The translations under genes were made by a program, and so were the position numbers. From Cohnella sp. WQ 127256 (GTDB taxonomy: Bacteria; Bacillota; Bacilli; Paenibacillales; Paenibacillaceae): a stretch of 64,000 nt of DNA. Under the pieces are notes generated by a model. The model ran no database searches. It saw only the letters and a list, made by a program, of their open reading frames with translations, and was not told where the DNA came from. The stretch spans positions 186,001 through 250,000 of the forward strand of contig NZ_JAMZCY010000005.1 of NCBI RefSeq assembly GCF_024519285.1, given 5' to 3'. Numbering within the stretch: position 1 is the stretch's first letter; each line of letters begins with the position of its first letter. Shown here one piece after another: positions 1 to 7,721 of the stretch.

Positions 1-272
1 ACATGTAACCCAGAATACACCGCTAAGTCCATGGAAAATTGCTGTCCCCGTGTTCGTAGAAAAGGCTGAGCTGCGATAGGAGGAGAGGTAAGGTAAGCTT
101 GCTTAATGGATAGATTAGCTATTCTTGTTTGCTGTAATAGCTCCTTCTCCATTCTTAGCTGCTGCTCGTCCTTGATTCCTCTGAGAACGACAATGCTTAA
201 GACAAGAATCGTGACTAATAGTAATGCAGCGAGGAATAGACTGAACTTGATTTTGATACTTACGGCGGTCAT
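1..272 (-). CDS. Sensor histidine kinase, N-terminal part (partial)
   Basis: The gene starts with an ATG overlapping the stop of the response regulator (ATGA), so the two are translationally coupled, and it runs off the left edge. Only about 90 residues are visible. They hold a short basic start, one hydrophobic transmembrane segment at about residues 10-30 (rich in Leu, Val and Ile), then a polar, Gln/Glu/Lys-rich stretch that begins the extracytoplasmic sensor region. No kinase motif lies inside the window; the assignment as the cognate sensor kinase comes from the response-regulator/kinase gene order typical of OmpR-type two-component systems. The ligand cannot be deduced. The neighbouring D,D-carboxypeptidase suggests a cell-wall signal, which is inference. 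Confidence 0.72.
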   Translation of the reverse strand, partial: MTAVSIKIKFSLFLAALLLVTILVLSIVVLRGIKDEQQLRMEKELLQQTRIANLSIKQAYLTSPPIAAQPFLRTRGQQFSMDLAVYSGLH

Positions 273-952
273 TGTTCGATCCCAACGGCTTTGTAACCGA
301 CTCCGAAAACCGTTTGTAATAATAGCTGTCCCGTTTCCCCTAGCTTTTTACGTAAACGTTGCATATGAATATCGACAGTTCTCGTGCCTGCCGCATATTC
401 GACCCCCCATACGAGATCGAGAAGTTCATCACGGGTATATACTCGTTCGGGATGTGATAATAGTAATACAAGCAGATCGAATTCTTTGGGTGTTAACTCA
501 ATCGGATTATCGCTGATTAGCGCTGTACGAAGCTGTAAATGCACGGCTAACGGACCTGCCATTAAGACTTGGGCATCTGGTTCCTTTTTCTCCAGACGGC
601 GGATGAGCGCCTTTACACGAGCGATGAGCTCACGCATATCAAAGGGCTTGGTCATGTAATCGTCCGCACCCATTTCTAAACCAACGATTTTGTCTACGAT
701 ATCGTTTTTGACGGTAAGCAGAATAATGCCCATACCGGAACGGTCATCAAGCTTGCGGCACACCTCATAACCTGTCAGCTTAGGCATCATGACATCGAGA
801 ATCATGACATGTGGTTGAAAGCTGTTAGCTTTGTCTAACGCAGCTTGGCCATCGTACACCGTTTCGACTTCATAGCCTTCCCTGCGGAAGGCATAGGAGA
901 TCGGATTCGCGATTCCGGGTTCATCGTCAGCAATGAGTATTCGTTTATTCAT
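269..952 (-). CDS. OmpR/PhoB-family response regulator
   Basis: A full-length two-domain response regulator of 227 residues. The receiver domain (about 1-118) carries the acidic pocket D9/D10, the phospho-acceptor D53 in ILDVMMPKLTG, the switch residue T80 and the conserved K102 in TKPF. A linker leads to a winged-helix DNA-binding domain (about 130-225) with the family pattern LTPKEFDLLVLL...VYTRDELLDLVWG and RTVDIHMQRLRKKL. It would bind direct repeats as a dimer after phosphorylation by the kinase encoded next. The gene follows the VanY-like carboxypeptidase by 13 bases and overlaps the kinase start by 4, so the three form one operon. VanR is a member of this family, but no vanH/A/X ligase genes are present, so a cell-wall homeostasis role is the safer reading. 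Confidence 0.93.
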   Translation of the reverse strand: MNKRILIADDEPGIANPISYAFRREGYEVETVYDGQAALDKANSFQPHVMILDVMMPKLTGYEVCRKLDDRSGMGIILLTVKNDIVDKIVGLEMGADDYMTKPFDMRELIARVKALIRRLEKKEPDAQVLMAGPLAVHLQLRTALISDNPIELTPKEFDLLVLLLSHPERVYTRDELLDLVWGVEYAAGTRTVDIHMQRLRKKLGETGQLLLQTVFGVGYKAVGIEQ

Positions 953-965
953 TCATTCACCTAGG

Positions 966-1922
966 TTATGATTTATTGTCGATATTAGCGGCAACTTCGA
1001 TCGCTTCGTAATACTCCTCGAAGGTCACTCCTTTATTAGTAATGTCCTTCGCAAGCTCTTTTCCAACATAACGAACATGCCAAGGTTCATAAGAGTATCC
1101 TGTTATCGATTCTTTGCCCTTCAGGAAGCGAATAATAAACCCATGATCAACCGCATGCTTAGCCAACCATTTCCCTTCTTTTGTTTCACCAAAGCTTTCC
1201 TCTAGTCCGTATCCAACGCTTGCGCTTGAGATATCCATCGCTAGTCCGGTTTGGTGTTCACTCTGTCCTGGGCGGGCACTTGTACGGTTAGCAACTTCTT
1301 CGCCCTTACGTTTAACATTGCTCGCGAAGATGGACTTCTGAGTGGCGTAGGAACGATAACCGGATACGGCTTTTAGTTCAATGCCATCCTCGTCTGCTGC
1401 TTCAAACAACGATTCCAAGGCTTTGGCTGCTTCCTTACGCATCTGCTTCTTAGGGTTATCACCCGAGAAAGAGAAAGGAATGTCAGGGATGACGAGATCT
1501 TTAGGTACATAGCTAGAAGATAGGTTCCGTTTTTTATTAACTAAAATGAACAGACTTGAAGTATTGGTGACGGTGGGAAGCCCATCTTTATTATTTTTGA
1601 TCGTTAGAATAGGCAAATCACGCGCTAATAATGTGCTGAGTGACGGATCCCCTTTTTCGACTGGCGCGGTTGAAGGATGAGGTTGAGATGGCTTTTCTCC
1701 ATTTGATGGAGATTCAACAGGTTCTTCTGAATGACCTTTTGAAGGCTCTTCGGATTGACCTTTTGAAGGTTCAGTTGTAGGTTCAGTTGTAGGATTATTT
1801 GAAGGTTGTAAGATTGCTGGAGTGTTATTATCTTTCGTTTGATTGTTGGCTTTGACTTGTGACCATAAACCACCGACCACTATAACTCCGATTATGGCTG
1901 TGTAAACGACTTTCTTATTCAT
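966..1922 (-). CDS. vanY: VanY-type D-alanyl-D-alanine carboxypeptidase (M15B)
   Basis: A 318-residue exported or membrane-anchored metallopeptidase that trims the terminal D-Ala from peptidoglycan stem peptides. An N-terminal hydrophobic segment (about 5-20) is followed by a low-complexity linker (about 30-90) with Ser/Glu/Pro/Thr repeats such as EPSKG and SEEP, then the M15 catalytic domain from about 100. Zinc ligands are visible as H223 and D230 in SEHQTGLAMD and H282 in EPWHVRYVG, with the catalytic Glu at 279; SGYRSYATQ is the usual substrate-side motif. A good AGGAGAG ribosome site precedes the ATG. It is the first gene of an operon with a response regulator and a sensor kinase, so it may be the output of that system. 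The symbol reflects family membership, not proven glycopeptide resistance. Confidence 0.88.
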   Translation of the reverse strand: MNKKVVYTAIIGVIVVGGLWSQVKANNQTKDNNTPAILQPSNNPTTEPTTEPSKGQSEEPSKGHSEEPVESPSNGEKPSQPHPSTAPVEKGDPSLSTLLARDLPILTIKNNKDGLPTVTNTSSLFILVNKKRNLSSSYVPKDLVIPDIPFSFSGDNPKKQMRKEAAKALESLFEAADEDGIELKAVSGYRSYATQKSIFASNVKRKGEEVANRTSARPGQSEHQTGLAMDISSASVGYGLEESFGETKEGKWLAKHAVDHGFIIRFLKGKESITGYSYEPWHVRYVGKELAKDITNKGVTFEEYYEAIEVAANIDNKS

Positions 1923-2032
1923 TTATCTCTCTCCTTCAGGAATGCGGACTGAAGGTAAGATTAATAGAGCGATGTATCCACGATATATCGAGATGTTTCA
2001 AACTTGTAAACTTTCAATAAAGCTGTGCGCAA

Positions 2033-2050
2033 ACTAGACTTTAGTCTAGT
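2033..2050. promoter_or_regulatory. Palindrome between divergent genes, possible operator
   Basis: A perfect inverted repeat, ACTAGAC-TTTA-GTCTAGT, lies in the 219-base gap between the vanY operon and the divergent membrane-protein gene. Its position, about 110 bases upstream of each start, fits a regulatory site, but OmpR-type regulators usually bind direct repeats, so the protein that would bind it is unknown. Confidence 0.35.
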
Positions 2051-2141
2051 GTCGGACGGTTCGTAAGCCGAGGGTATATTTTCCACTAAAGCCTTATGCT
2101 TAATAAATATAGAAACCATTTGAAGGAGAACGGGTGGGAGT

Positions 2142-2795
2142 ATGAAGACAAAGAAGATTTTAAAAACATGGATCATAATGCTTGGAGCTCTTCCACGTGG
2201 AATAGCAGCATTTGTGATCACGATTACCGGACTTTGTGTGGGACTTCCACTTGCCATATTTATTGTTGGGTTACCCATACTGGCAGGAACGCTCATTGCA
2301 TGTGAAGGAATACTGAAGGCAGACCGCCGTCTGATTGCAGATTGGGAGAGTCAGGATAGTGAGAGTAACATTCCATATCTGGAATCTATGAAAAAGGACC
2401 TACTCGACATAAAAAACGATAAGAGGCTTAAAGATTGGCGTGGATGGAAGGAAGTACTCGGGGATATTCAAAGCTATCGGAGCTTGATTTACGGGATCAT
2501 CCAATTTCCAATTTCTATTTATGTATTTGTTCAAGCACTCATAATCCCCATTGTAACTGGAGCATTGATCTTATCACCACTAGCAGAATTTATAAGCCTG
2601 AAAGTATTTTCCTTTGATCTCTTTGCAGATGATTGGTTCATGAACTGGTTGTTTTCTGAATGGTCAACAATGCAGCGAGCATGGTTCAATACGGGCTTAG
2701 GCATTCTTCTATTATTTGCAATACCGTTCCTTGTTCGTAAGCTGGGCGGTTATTATGCCACATGGATCCATTGGGCGTCTGGCACAACAAAATAA
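2142..2795 (+). CDS. Membrane protein resembling the putative-sensor (PF13796-type) family
   Basis: A 217-residue integral membrane protein with an AAGGAG ribosome site. Two hydrophobic hairpins are visible: about residues 10-50 (GLCVGLPLAIFIVGLPILAG) and about 125-160, plus a C-terminal membrane segment at about 185-205. Between them lies a soluble stretch of about 70 residues rich in Asp, Lys and Trp (DWRGWKEVL...YRSLIYGIIQFP). The Gly/Leu-rich first hairpin followed by a W-x-x-(L/V)-x-Y region resembles the putative sensor domain found N-terminal to some LiaS-like kinases and as stand-alone proteins. No catalytic motif is present. It is a single gene ending at a strong shared terminator; the function is unknown. 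Confidence 0.6.
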   Translation: MKTKKILKTWIIMLGALPRGIAAFVITITGLCVGLPLAIFIVGLPILAGTLIACEGILKADRRLIADWESQDSESNIPYLESMKKDLLDIKNDKRLKDWRGWKEVLGDIQSYRSLIYGIIQFPISIYVFVQALIIPIVTGALILSPLAEFISLKVFSFDLFADDWFMNWLFSEWSTMQRAWFNTGLGILLLFAIPFLVRKLGGYYATWIHWASGTTK

Positions 2796-2813
2796 ATAAG
2801 CATCCAAGTGAAC

Positions 2814-2853
2814 AACAACAAAAAGCGGGCCTGCTGGCCCGCTTTTTGTTGTT
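2814..2853. terminator. Bidirectional rho-independent terminator
   Basis: An uninterrupted 18-bp stem with GCGGGCC next to the loop TGCT and A/T-rich flanks on both sides lies between two convergent genes. Because the arms end in runs of A and T, it can terminate transcription in both directions. Confidence 0.9.
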
Positions 2854-2861
2854 TGGTGTGG

Positions 2862-3170
2862 TTACATCCAAGTTTCGCCCCAGTTTTGGATGGAATGAAT
2901 GACTTCCTCCATACCATGGCCTTTCTCAGTTAATTCATATTCGATACGCACCGGCATTTCCGGATACACGGTTCTAGTAAGGATTCCAGAAGCCTCAAGC
3001 TCTTTCATGCGATCTGTCAGCATTTTATCGCTCATGTCAGGAATTTGCTCTTTAATGTCCTTAAACCGTTTGGGACCGCCCAGCAGTACTCGGATGATGA
3101 GACCCGTCCATTTTTTGCCGAGTATCTCAGCAGCCGATTCGTATTTGGGGCACATTTTGGAATAGTCCAT
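2862..3170 (-). CDS. HxlR-family transcriptional regulator
   Basis: A 102-residue winged-helix regulator covering the whole HxlR domain, with the recognisable stretches KKWTGLIIRVLLGGPKRF, the recognition helix DKMLTDRMKELEASGIL and the wing RIEYELTEKG. Cys7 near the N terminus matches the redox-sensitive Cys of YodB/CatR-type members, which derepress genes upon quinone, diamide or aldehyde stress. It is divergent from a DoxX-family gene, and the gap between them contains two similar inverted repeats, the classic layout of an autoregulated HxlR switch. The regulator class is certain; the inducer is inferred from family knowledge. Confidence 0.92.
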   Translation of the reverse strand: MDYSKMCPKYESAAEILGKKWTGLIIRVLLGGPKRFKDIKEQIPDMSDKMLTDRMKELEASGILTRTVYPEMPVRIEYELTEKGHGMEEVIHSIQNWGETWM

Positions 3171-3204
3171 ATCGATTCCCCCTTTTGTATCTATTTTAAC
3201 ATAC

Positions 3205-3260
3205 TCACTTCAGAAAAGTAAGTTATATCTAAAAATAAATTAGTTACTTGACAAAAGTAA
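3205..3260. promoter_or_regulatory. Twin HxlR-type operators
   Basis: Two inverted repeats with the same 5-base spacer lie 39 bases apart: TCACTT-CAGAA-AAGTAA at 3205-3221 and the perfect TTACTT-GACAA-AAGTAA at 3244-3260. They sit between the divergent HxlR and DoxX genes and include a TTGACA-like stretch. YodB/CatR-family repressors bind short palindromes of this type, so these are likely its binding sites controlling both genes. Confidence 0.7.
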
Positions 3261-3327
3261 GTAAAGGCATTTAGGATGTGTGGAGCAGAATTAACATCTT
3301 GCTAAACAAAAATGAAGGGTGTCGGTT

Positions 3328-3729
3328 ATGATGGAATGGGGATTACTGGTACTGAGAGTTGTGATTGGGTTATTATTCGCAGGACATGCGATGCAAAAAT
3401 TAGCGGGCTGGTTTGGAGGCCACGGCCTTAAAGGAACGGGTGGATTTTTCGAATCCATCGGAATAAAGCCAGGTCGCACGATGGCATTGCTTGCTGGTCT
3501 TGCGGAGTTGGGGGGAGGATTATTGTTCGCATTCGGATTATTTACTCCGTTAGCTGCTGTGTTAATCGTAGCTACCATGCTTATGGCAATTATTAAAGTG
3601 CACGGAAAAAATGGCCTGTGGGTTACACAAAATGGGTATGAATATAATCTCGTGCTCATTGTGATTGCTGTTGCTGTTGCACTGATTGGTCCTGGCGACT
3701 ATTCTCTTGATGCTTTATGGTTAAACTAA
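3328..3729 (+). CDS. DoxX-family membrane protein
   Basis: A small membrane protein of 133 residues with four predicted transmembrane helices and the DoxX signature: a Gly-rich first helix (LRVVIGLLFAGHAMQKL), a GWFGGHG loop, and a Gly-rich second helix pair (LAGLAELGGGLLFAFGL). The ATG at 3328, nine bases after AAGGG, is preferred over the GTG nine bases earlier. In Bacillus, DoxX proteins such as CatD and MhqP are induced by quinone or catechol stress under HxlR or MarR repressors. The divergent HxlR gene and the twin operators in front of this gene support the same role here. The biochemical activity of the family is poorly defined. Confidence 0.87.
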   Translation: MMEWGLLVLRVVIGLLFAGHAMQKLAGWFGGHGLKGTGGFFESIGIKPGRTMALLAGLAELGGGLLFAFGLFTPLAAVLIVATMLMAIIKVHGKNGLWVTQNGYEYNLVLIVIAVAVALIGPGDYSLDALWLN

Positions 3730-3879
3730 GAGTGTTGGAGTAAATCGTTACAACGTGTTAGCGAAGGATTTGCGCAGGGGGATATAAGAAATTTTGTTAC
3801 ACAATTGAAACATTTCTGTTATGTGCCTGTCGCACTGGTCGGATAATATAATAAACAAGACCCCCTTTTTCATATTATT

Positions 3880-3913
3880 GAAGCCTGCCACCGTTGGCAG
3901 GCTTCCTTTTTTT
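3880..3913 (+). terminator. Rho-independent terminator
   Basis: An 11-bp perfect stem (GAAGCCTGCCA with its complement), loop CCGT and a run of eight T. It lies about 150 bases past the DoxX stop and is the first strong stop for that transcript. Confidence 0.85.
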
Positions 3914-3950
3914 TGTGAAAGTCTTTTTAGCATGCAATAGCTGAAGAAGA

Positions 3951-4008
3951 AAATGAATAAAGGCGACTTTTCATTCAGAATTGAATGCGAAGTCGCCTTT
4001 ATTCATTT
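3951..4008. repeat. Long inverted repeat with nested hairpin
   Basis: Two perfectly complementary 19-base arms, both containing AAGGCGACTT or its complement, enclose a 20-base loop that itself contains a 6-bp inverted repeat (CATTCA...TGAATG). There is no clean T-run. It follows an ordinary terminator by 40 bases, so it may be a small non-autonomous repeat rather than a second terminator. Confidence 0.6.
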
Positions 4009-4185
4009 AACCCGCACTCTCATGGTTACCTGGTGCCACACCTGCCTATGAAGCCAAATGATCAGCAGTAGGGAAATCGAGGTAAGAGCCAAGTCGCCTC
4101 GTAGCTGACAGGCAACTTGGCTGGAGTATAAAGAGTAGATTTATTGCGATTAGGTTGGCCGCTAACTCGGAACAATCGCTCAATG

Positions 4186-4998
4186 TTACAGTTCTACGAC
4201 AACCTTCTGCTTTTGCCGGAAAAATACCCAACGCTTAAAGCCGATCTCACGAAGTCGTTTCTGGACAAGCTCCCAATCGTCGCCTACACGTCCAGGTATA
4301 TGTGCGTCTGATCCAAAGGTGACATCAACGCCGAAGTGTAGAGCGCGCTCTAGGATCGTATCGGAAGGATACCAGCCACCGCAATACTTCGTTGAACCAC
4401 TCGTGTTAATCTCGATGGAAATATCGTTAGCAGCAACTGCCTTAAGCGTTTCATCAATCTCGGCTTCGGCACCAGTAATATTTGCGAATTCAGGATAATA
4501 TCCTTTCATCGCATCAATATGACCAAGTACCTGAAATAGACCGCTATTGGCGGAGTGGCGGATGAGCTCGTAATAGTGTTTCTTCTCATCGAGCTGATCT
4601 GCAGCTTCTATGCCTTTCCAGCGATTACGATTAAATATGCTAACTCCTCTAGTCTGATGAACGGAGCCAATGATGTAATCGAACGGATAAGGCTCATATG
4701 ATGTCCGATACAAATCGATCTGGTCGATATAAAAATCGGATTCTACACCGAGCAATACTTCGATTTTATCTTTATATTGCTCCTTCAGACGCAATACCTC
4801 AGCGATATAGTTCGGAAAGTCACTTCGCGCCATTGCAATCCCGGGCTGGGGTTGATCGTGTTCATGTGCGAAATAAGGGGAATGATCGGAAATGCCAATG
4901 ACCTGGAAGTTAGCGTTAATTGCTGCTTCAATATAGTCCGATATTTTGTCCGATGCGTGGCCGCATCTATCGTGATGAGTATGTAAGTCGAATTTCAT
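4186..4998 (-). CDS. PHP-family phosphatase, histidinol-phosphatase type
   Basis: A 270-residue PHP-domain phosphoesterase. The metal-binding signature is complete: FDLHTHHDRCGHA at the N terminus, GISDHSP, the Glu in GVESDF, GSVHQ, HIDAMK, the Glu in SIEINTSG and the terminal GSDAHIPG. Length and motif order match HisJ/HisK histidinol-phosphate phosphatases, the penultimate step of histidine synthesis, although no other his gene is nearby and related PHP proteins act on other phosphomonoesters. The second ATG is chosen because GGAGAG sits five bases ahead of it; the upstream ATG would lie before this site. It follows the LysR-type gene by 21 bases, probably on the same transcript. Confidence 0.83.
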   Translation of the reverse strand: MKFDLHTHHDRCGHASDKISDYIEAAINANFQVIGISDHSPYFAHEHDQPQPGIAMARSDFPNYIAEVLRLKEQYKDKIEVLLGVESDFYIDQIDLYRTSYEPYPFDYIIGSVHQTRGVSIFNRNRWKGIEAADQLDEKKHYYELIRHSANSGLFQVLGHIDAMKGYYPEFANITGAEAEIDETLKAVAANDISIEINTSGSTKYCGGWYPSDTILERALHFGVDVTFGSDAHIPGRVGDDWELVQKRLREIGFKRWVFFRQKQKVVVEL

Positions 4999-5019
4999 GG
5001 TATCTCTCCTCATTCTCGT

Positions 5020-5922
5020 TTATTCGCTGCCGATAAACTGATCCTCTGGCATGCCTTTCAAATCATTCAAAAATTGCCGCATAGCGCTATTCACATATCG
5101 ACCGGATTTGGTCATGACCCCAACGGGGTGACTCACTTCAAGCTCCGTTACACGAATCATCTTAAGTGTTCCCCTACGTAGTTCTTCTGCAATGGATAAC
5201 TTGGATACGACAGCTGCGCCCATGTTGAGTTCGACCATTCGCTTAACCTCTTCACTGCTTCCGAGCTCCATGACGATATTCGGTTCAAGCCCATGTTCTC
5301 GGAATATGCGGTCTGTGAAACGCCGACCCAGTGTATCAGGTGAAAGTAGAATAAGAGGGACATCTTTGAGCATATTGATTGTAATCCGACTGGCGGAGGC
5401 TAGAGGATGTGCAGGGGCAACAACAAACTCAAAAGTATCGTAATAGAGCACCGACGTCTCAACCTGAGGACTTCTGTCTGTTAAGTAGCCTATACCGACG
5501 TCGACCGTTCCATTTTCAACGCTGGAAAGCACTTGGGTGGATGACATAGAAGATATGCTTGTCTTAATAAGTGGAAATTGGTTCTGAAAATAGGATAACA
5601 CCCTCGGCAATATTTGAATGGCAATAGATGTTGTCGTTCCTAAAATAATATGACCTTGAGGGATCTGATTTAAGTCCGATAGCTTCTGCTTTAACTGCTC
5701 TACGATCGCTAATATTTGCTCAGCATTTTTAAGAAATACTTGTCCGCGATCTGTTAAGGTCACGGGATGATTGCGATCGACGAGTATGGTCTTGAATTCG
5801 TCTTCAAGGCTCTTGATCTGCGCTGAAACAGCGGGCTGCGTCAAGTTAAGCACTTCACCTGCTTTACGGAAGCTAAGCGTCTTGGATATCGTGACTAACG
5901 TCTCCAATTGGTTGATGTTCAA
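5020..5922 (-). CDS. LysR-family transcriptional regulator
   Basis: A 300-residue LysR-type regulator. The N-terminal winged helix (about 1-60) shows the usual pattern INQLETLVTISKTLSFRKAGE...LTQPAVSAQIKSLE, followed by a linker helix and a two-lobed periplasmic-binding-protein-like effector domain (about 90-295; GHIILGTTTSIA, DVGIGYL, GAAVVSK). Translation begins at TTG, seven bases after a near-perfect AAGGAGGCGATC site. It is divergent from the DHA2 efflux gene and cotranscribed with the PHP phosphatase. Its target and effector cannot be told from the sequence; the divergent efflux gene has its own PadR regulator. Confidence 0.9.
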   Translation of the reverse strand: MNINQLETLVTISKTLSFRKAGEVLNLTQPAVSAQIKSLEDEFKTILVDRNHPVTLTDRGQVFLKNAEQILAIVEQLKQKLSDLNQIPQGHIILGTTTSIAIQILPRVLSYFQNQFPLIKTSISSMSSTQVLSSVENGTVDVGIGYLTDRSPQVETSVLYYDTFEFVVAPAHPLASASRITINMLKDVPLILLSPDTLGRRFTDRIFREHGLEPNIVMELGSSEEVKRMVELNMGAAVVSKLSIAEELRRGTLKMIRVTELEVSHPVGVMTKSGRYVNSAMRQFLNDLKGMPEDQFIGSE

Positions 5923-6025
5923 TTGATCGCCTCCTTAGATTGAATAAATTTATCACATTAATTAAATGGATAAAAAGCTTTTGTCATTTTCCTATTATAG
6001 AAGATTTTATTGATCGTCGCAAAGG

Positions 6026-6053
6026 TTGAATATTAATCAAATTTAAGTATAAT
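6026..6053 (+). promoter_or_regulatory. SigA promoter of the efflux-padR operon
   Basis: TTGAAT and a consensus TATAAT are separated by 16 bases. Transcription would start near 6060, so the in-frame ATG at 6054 cannot be the start codon, which supports the ATG at 6120. Confidence 0.7.
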
Positions 6054-6082
6054 ATGGAAGTGGTTTTAATCAAATTTGAGTA
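6033..6082 (+). promoter_or_regulatory. Paired operator-like direct repeats over the promoter
   Basis: A 17-base sequence, TTAATCAAATTTAAGTA at 6033-6049, returns 33 bases later as TTAATCAAATTTGAGTA at 6066-6082 (one difference). The second copy contains the palindrome TCAAATTTGA. The first copy fills the spacer and edge of the -10 box; the second lies just after the transcription start. This is ideal placement for repression, most simply by the PadR protein encoded by the second gene of the operon. Confidence 0.6.
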
Positions 6083-6119
6083 CTTGTCTAATCGAGTAAT
6101 AGGAAGGAGTTTGTTGATT

Positions 6120-7715
6120 ATGGATGCGAAGAAGAGTCATTCAAAACTTGTCGTTGCAGGCTTGCTGCTGGGTTTGTTTATGGCTGCACTTGACCAAACG
6201 ATAGTATCAACAGCGATGACTACAATTATTAAGAAGCTCGGGGGCTTTGAAAGCTTTATATGGGTCTACTCCGCTTACATGATCGCTATGGTCGTATCGA
6301 CACCCATATTCGGTAAACTATCTGATATGTACGGCCGAAAAAGGTTTTTCCTAATGGGTCTTACTTTGTTTTTGGGAGGATCCATACTTTGCGGAACAGC
6401 ACAGAACATGGACCAGCTGATCATCTATCGCGCGATACAAGGAATCGGTGGCGGTGCATTGATGCCGATCGTGTTCACGATCATATTCGATCTGTTCCCT
6501 GTAGACAAACGCGGTAAAATGATGGGGCTATTTGGAGCTGTATTCGGGGTTTCGAGCGTATTTGGACCCATTTTAGGTGGAACGATTACCGATTATCTGA
6601 GCTGGCGTTGGATTTTCTACATCAATGTGCCGATTGGGATATTAGCGATCATTTTTATTTCCAAGGCGTATCACGAATCAAGGGTCGTCCGAAAGCAAGT
6701 CATCGATTGGGCTGGCGCTATTCTATTGACGGGAACGATCCTCTGCCTCATGTTTGGTCTGGAGCTTGGAGGATCGGATGGTTGGGCATGGGATTCTGCG
6801 AAAATAATTTCGTTGTTCGTAGGCTCGGCTGTGTTACTTATCCTGTTCCTTCTAGCTGAGAAGGCTGCGAAAGATCCAATTATTAAGCTTAGCTTATTCC
6901 AAAAGCGATTATTCACGAGTAGTATGGTCATCAGTCTTTTATATGGTGGTGTAATGATCGCAGGAGCGTCGTACATTCCGATTTTCATCCAAGGGGTATT
7001 TCACAAGACCGCAACCGAGACGAGTTCAGTTCTCACTCCCATGATGCTTGGTGTTGTGGTAAGCAGTCAGCTTGGGGGTAGGATTGTATCCAAATTTAGA
7101 TATCGAGATATCATGCTCGTATCAGTACTTACCTTATTGGCCGGTTCATTGTTGCTCGGATTCGCAATGGATACGTCGACAAGCCGATGGGTTATCACTT
7201 TGTATATGGTCATTATCGGTCTTGGAATGGGAGTTTCCTTTTCCCTACTTAACATCTCGACCCTTAATTCGGTTCCGCCGCAGTACAAAGGATCAGCCTC
7301 CTCTTTGATCACCTTTTTCCGGACGATCGGTTCTGCATTAGGCGTGACGGTATTTGGCACATTGCAGAAGCATAACTTTCAGCAAAGTGTTCAGGAAATT
7401 CCTAATATGAGTCCAGAGATGGCGTCACAAATCAAAGGGGGACAGGCGCTACTTGATCCGACCATTCAGGTTAAGATGGGGTTATCTGCAGATGCCGTAA
7501 ATGGACTATTGGCAAAGCTTGCAGATTCCATCATCTACATTTTCCAATGGTCTGTTTTGTTGCCAGTGCTTGCGGTTGTGTTCGTGCTACTTATGGGCCG
7601 CGCTCGGATGGAAATGAAGAAGCCTGGGGCGCATGAATCATCGGGTCAGCAAAGCAACCAGAGCTCGAAAACGGACGGAGCAGGAAAGCCAGAGCCGAAT
7701 TTCCACGGGGGTTAA
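6120..7715 (+). CDS. MFS drug efflux transporter, DHA2 (EmrB/QacA) family
   Basis: A 531-residue proton-coupled multidrug exporter of the 14-helix DHA2 group. Visible marks are the helix-1 motif GLFMAALDQTIVSTAM, the loop 2-3 motif A (GKLSDMYGRKR), motif C in helix 5 (GAVFGVSSVFGPILGG) and the loop motif WRWIFYINVPIG. The tail after the last helix is polar and Gln/Ser-rich. The ATG at 6120 is preceded by AGGAAGGAG at 10 bases and fits the promoter; the earlier ATG lies upstream of the predicted transcript. The stop is 6 bases from the padR start, so the pump and its regulator form one operon. The substrate is unknown; PadR partners often sense aromatic or lipophilic drugs. Confidence 0.92.
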   Translation: MDAKKSHSKLVVAGLLLGLFMAALDQTIVSTAMTTIIKKLGGFESFIWVYSAYMIAMVVSTPIFGKLSDMYGRKRFFLMGLTLFLGGSILCGTAQNMDQLIIYRAIQGIGGGALMPIVFTIIFDLFPVDKRGKMMGLFGAVFGVSSVFGPILGGTITDYLSWRWIFYINVPIGILAIIFISKAYHESRVVRKQVIDWAGAILLTGTILCLMFGLELGGSDGWAWDSAKIISLFVGSAVLLILFLLAEKAAKDPIIKLSLFQKRLFTSSMVISLLYGGVMIAGASYIPIFIQGVFHKTATETSSVLTPMMLGVVVSSQLGGRIVSKFRYRDIMLVSVLTLLAGSLLLGFAMDTSTSRWVITLYMVIIGLGMGVSFSLLNISTLNSVPPQYKGSASSLITFFRTIGSALGVTVFGTLQKHNFQQSVQEIPNMSPEMASQIKGGQALLDPTIQVKMGLSADAVNGLLAKLADSIIYIFQWSVLLPVLAVVFVLLMGRARMEMKKPGAHESSGQQSNQSSKTDGAGKPEPNFHGG

Positions 7716-7721
7716 TTTTAC

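Larger units (their letters stand above)
3730..4185. other. Gene-free stretch with three hairpins
   Basis: No convincing gene is visible. The stretch holds the terminator at 3880-3913, the large 19-bp-stem hairpin at 3951-4008, and a weaker 12-bp arm pair at 4087-4098/4111-4122 (one mismatch) just past the end of the PHP gene. The short reading frames here lack ribosome sites. Confidence 0.6.

Noticed and set aside
1-1922. Vancomycin-resistance cluster
   Set aside because: There are no vanH, vanA/B ligase or vanX genes; only a VanY-type enzyme and a two-component system are present.
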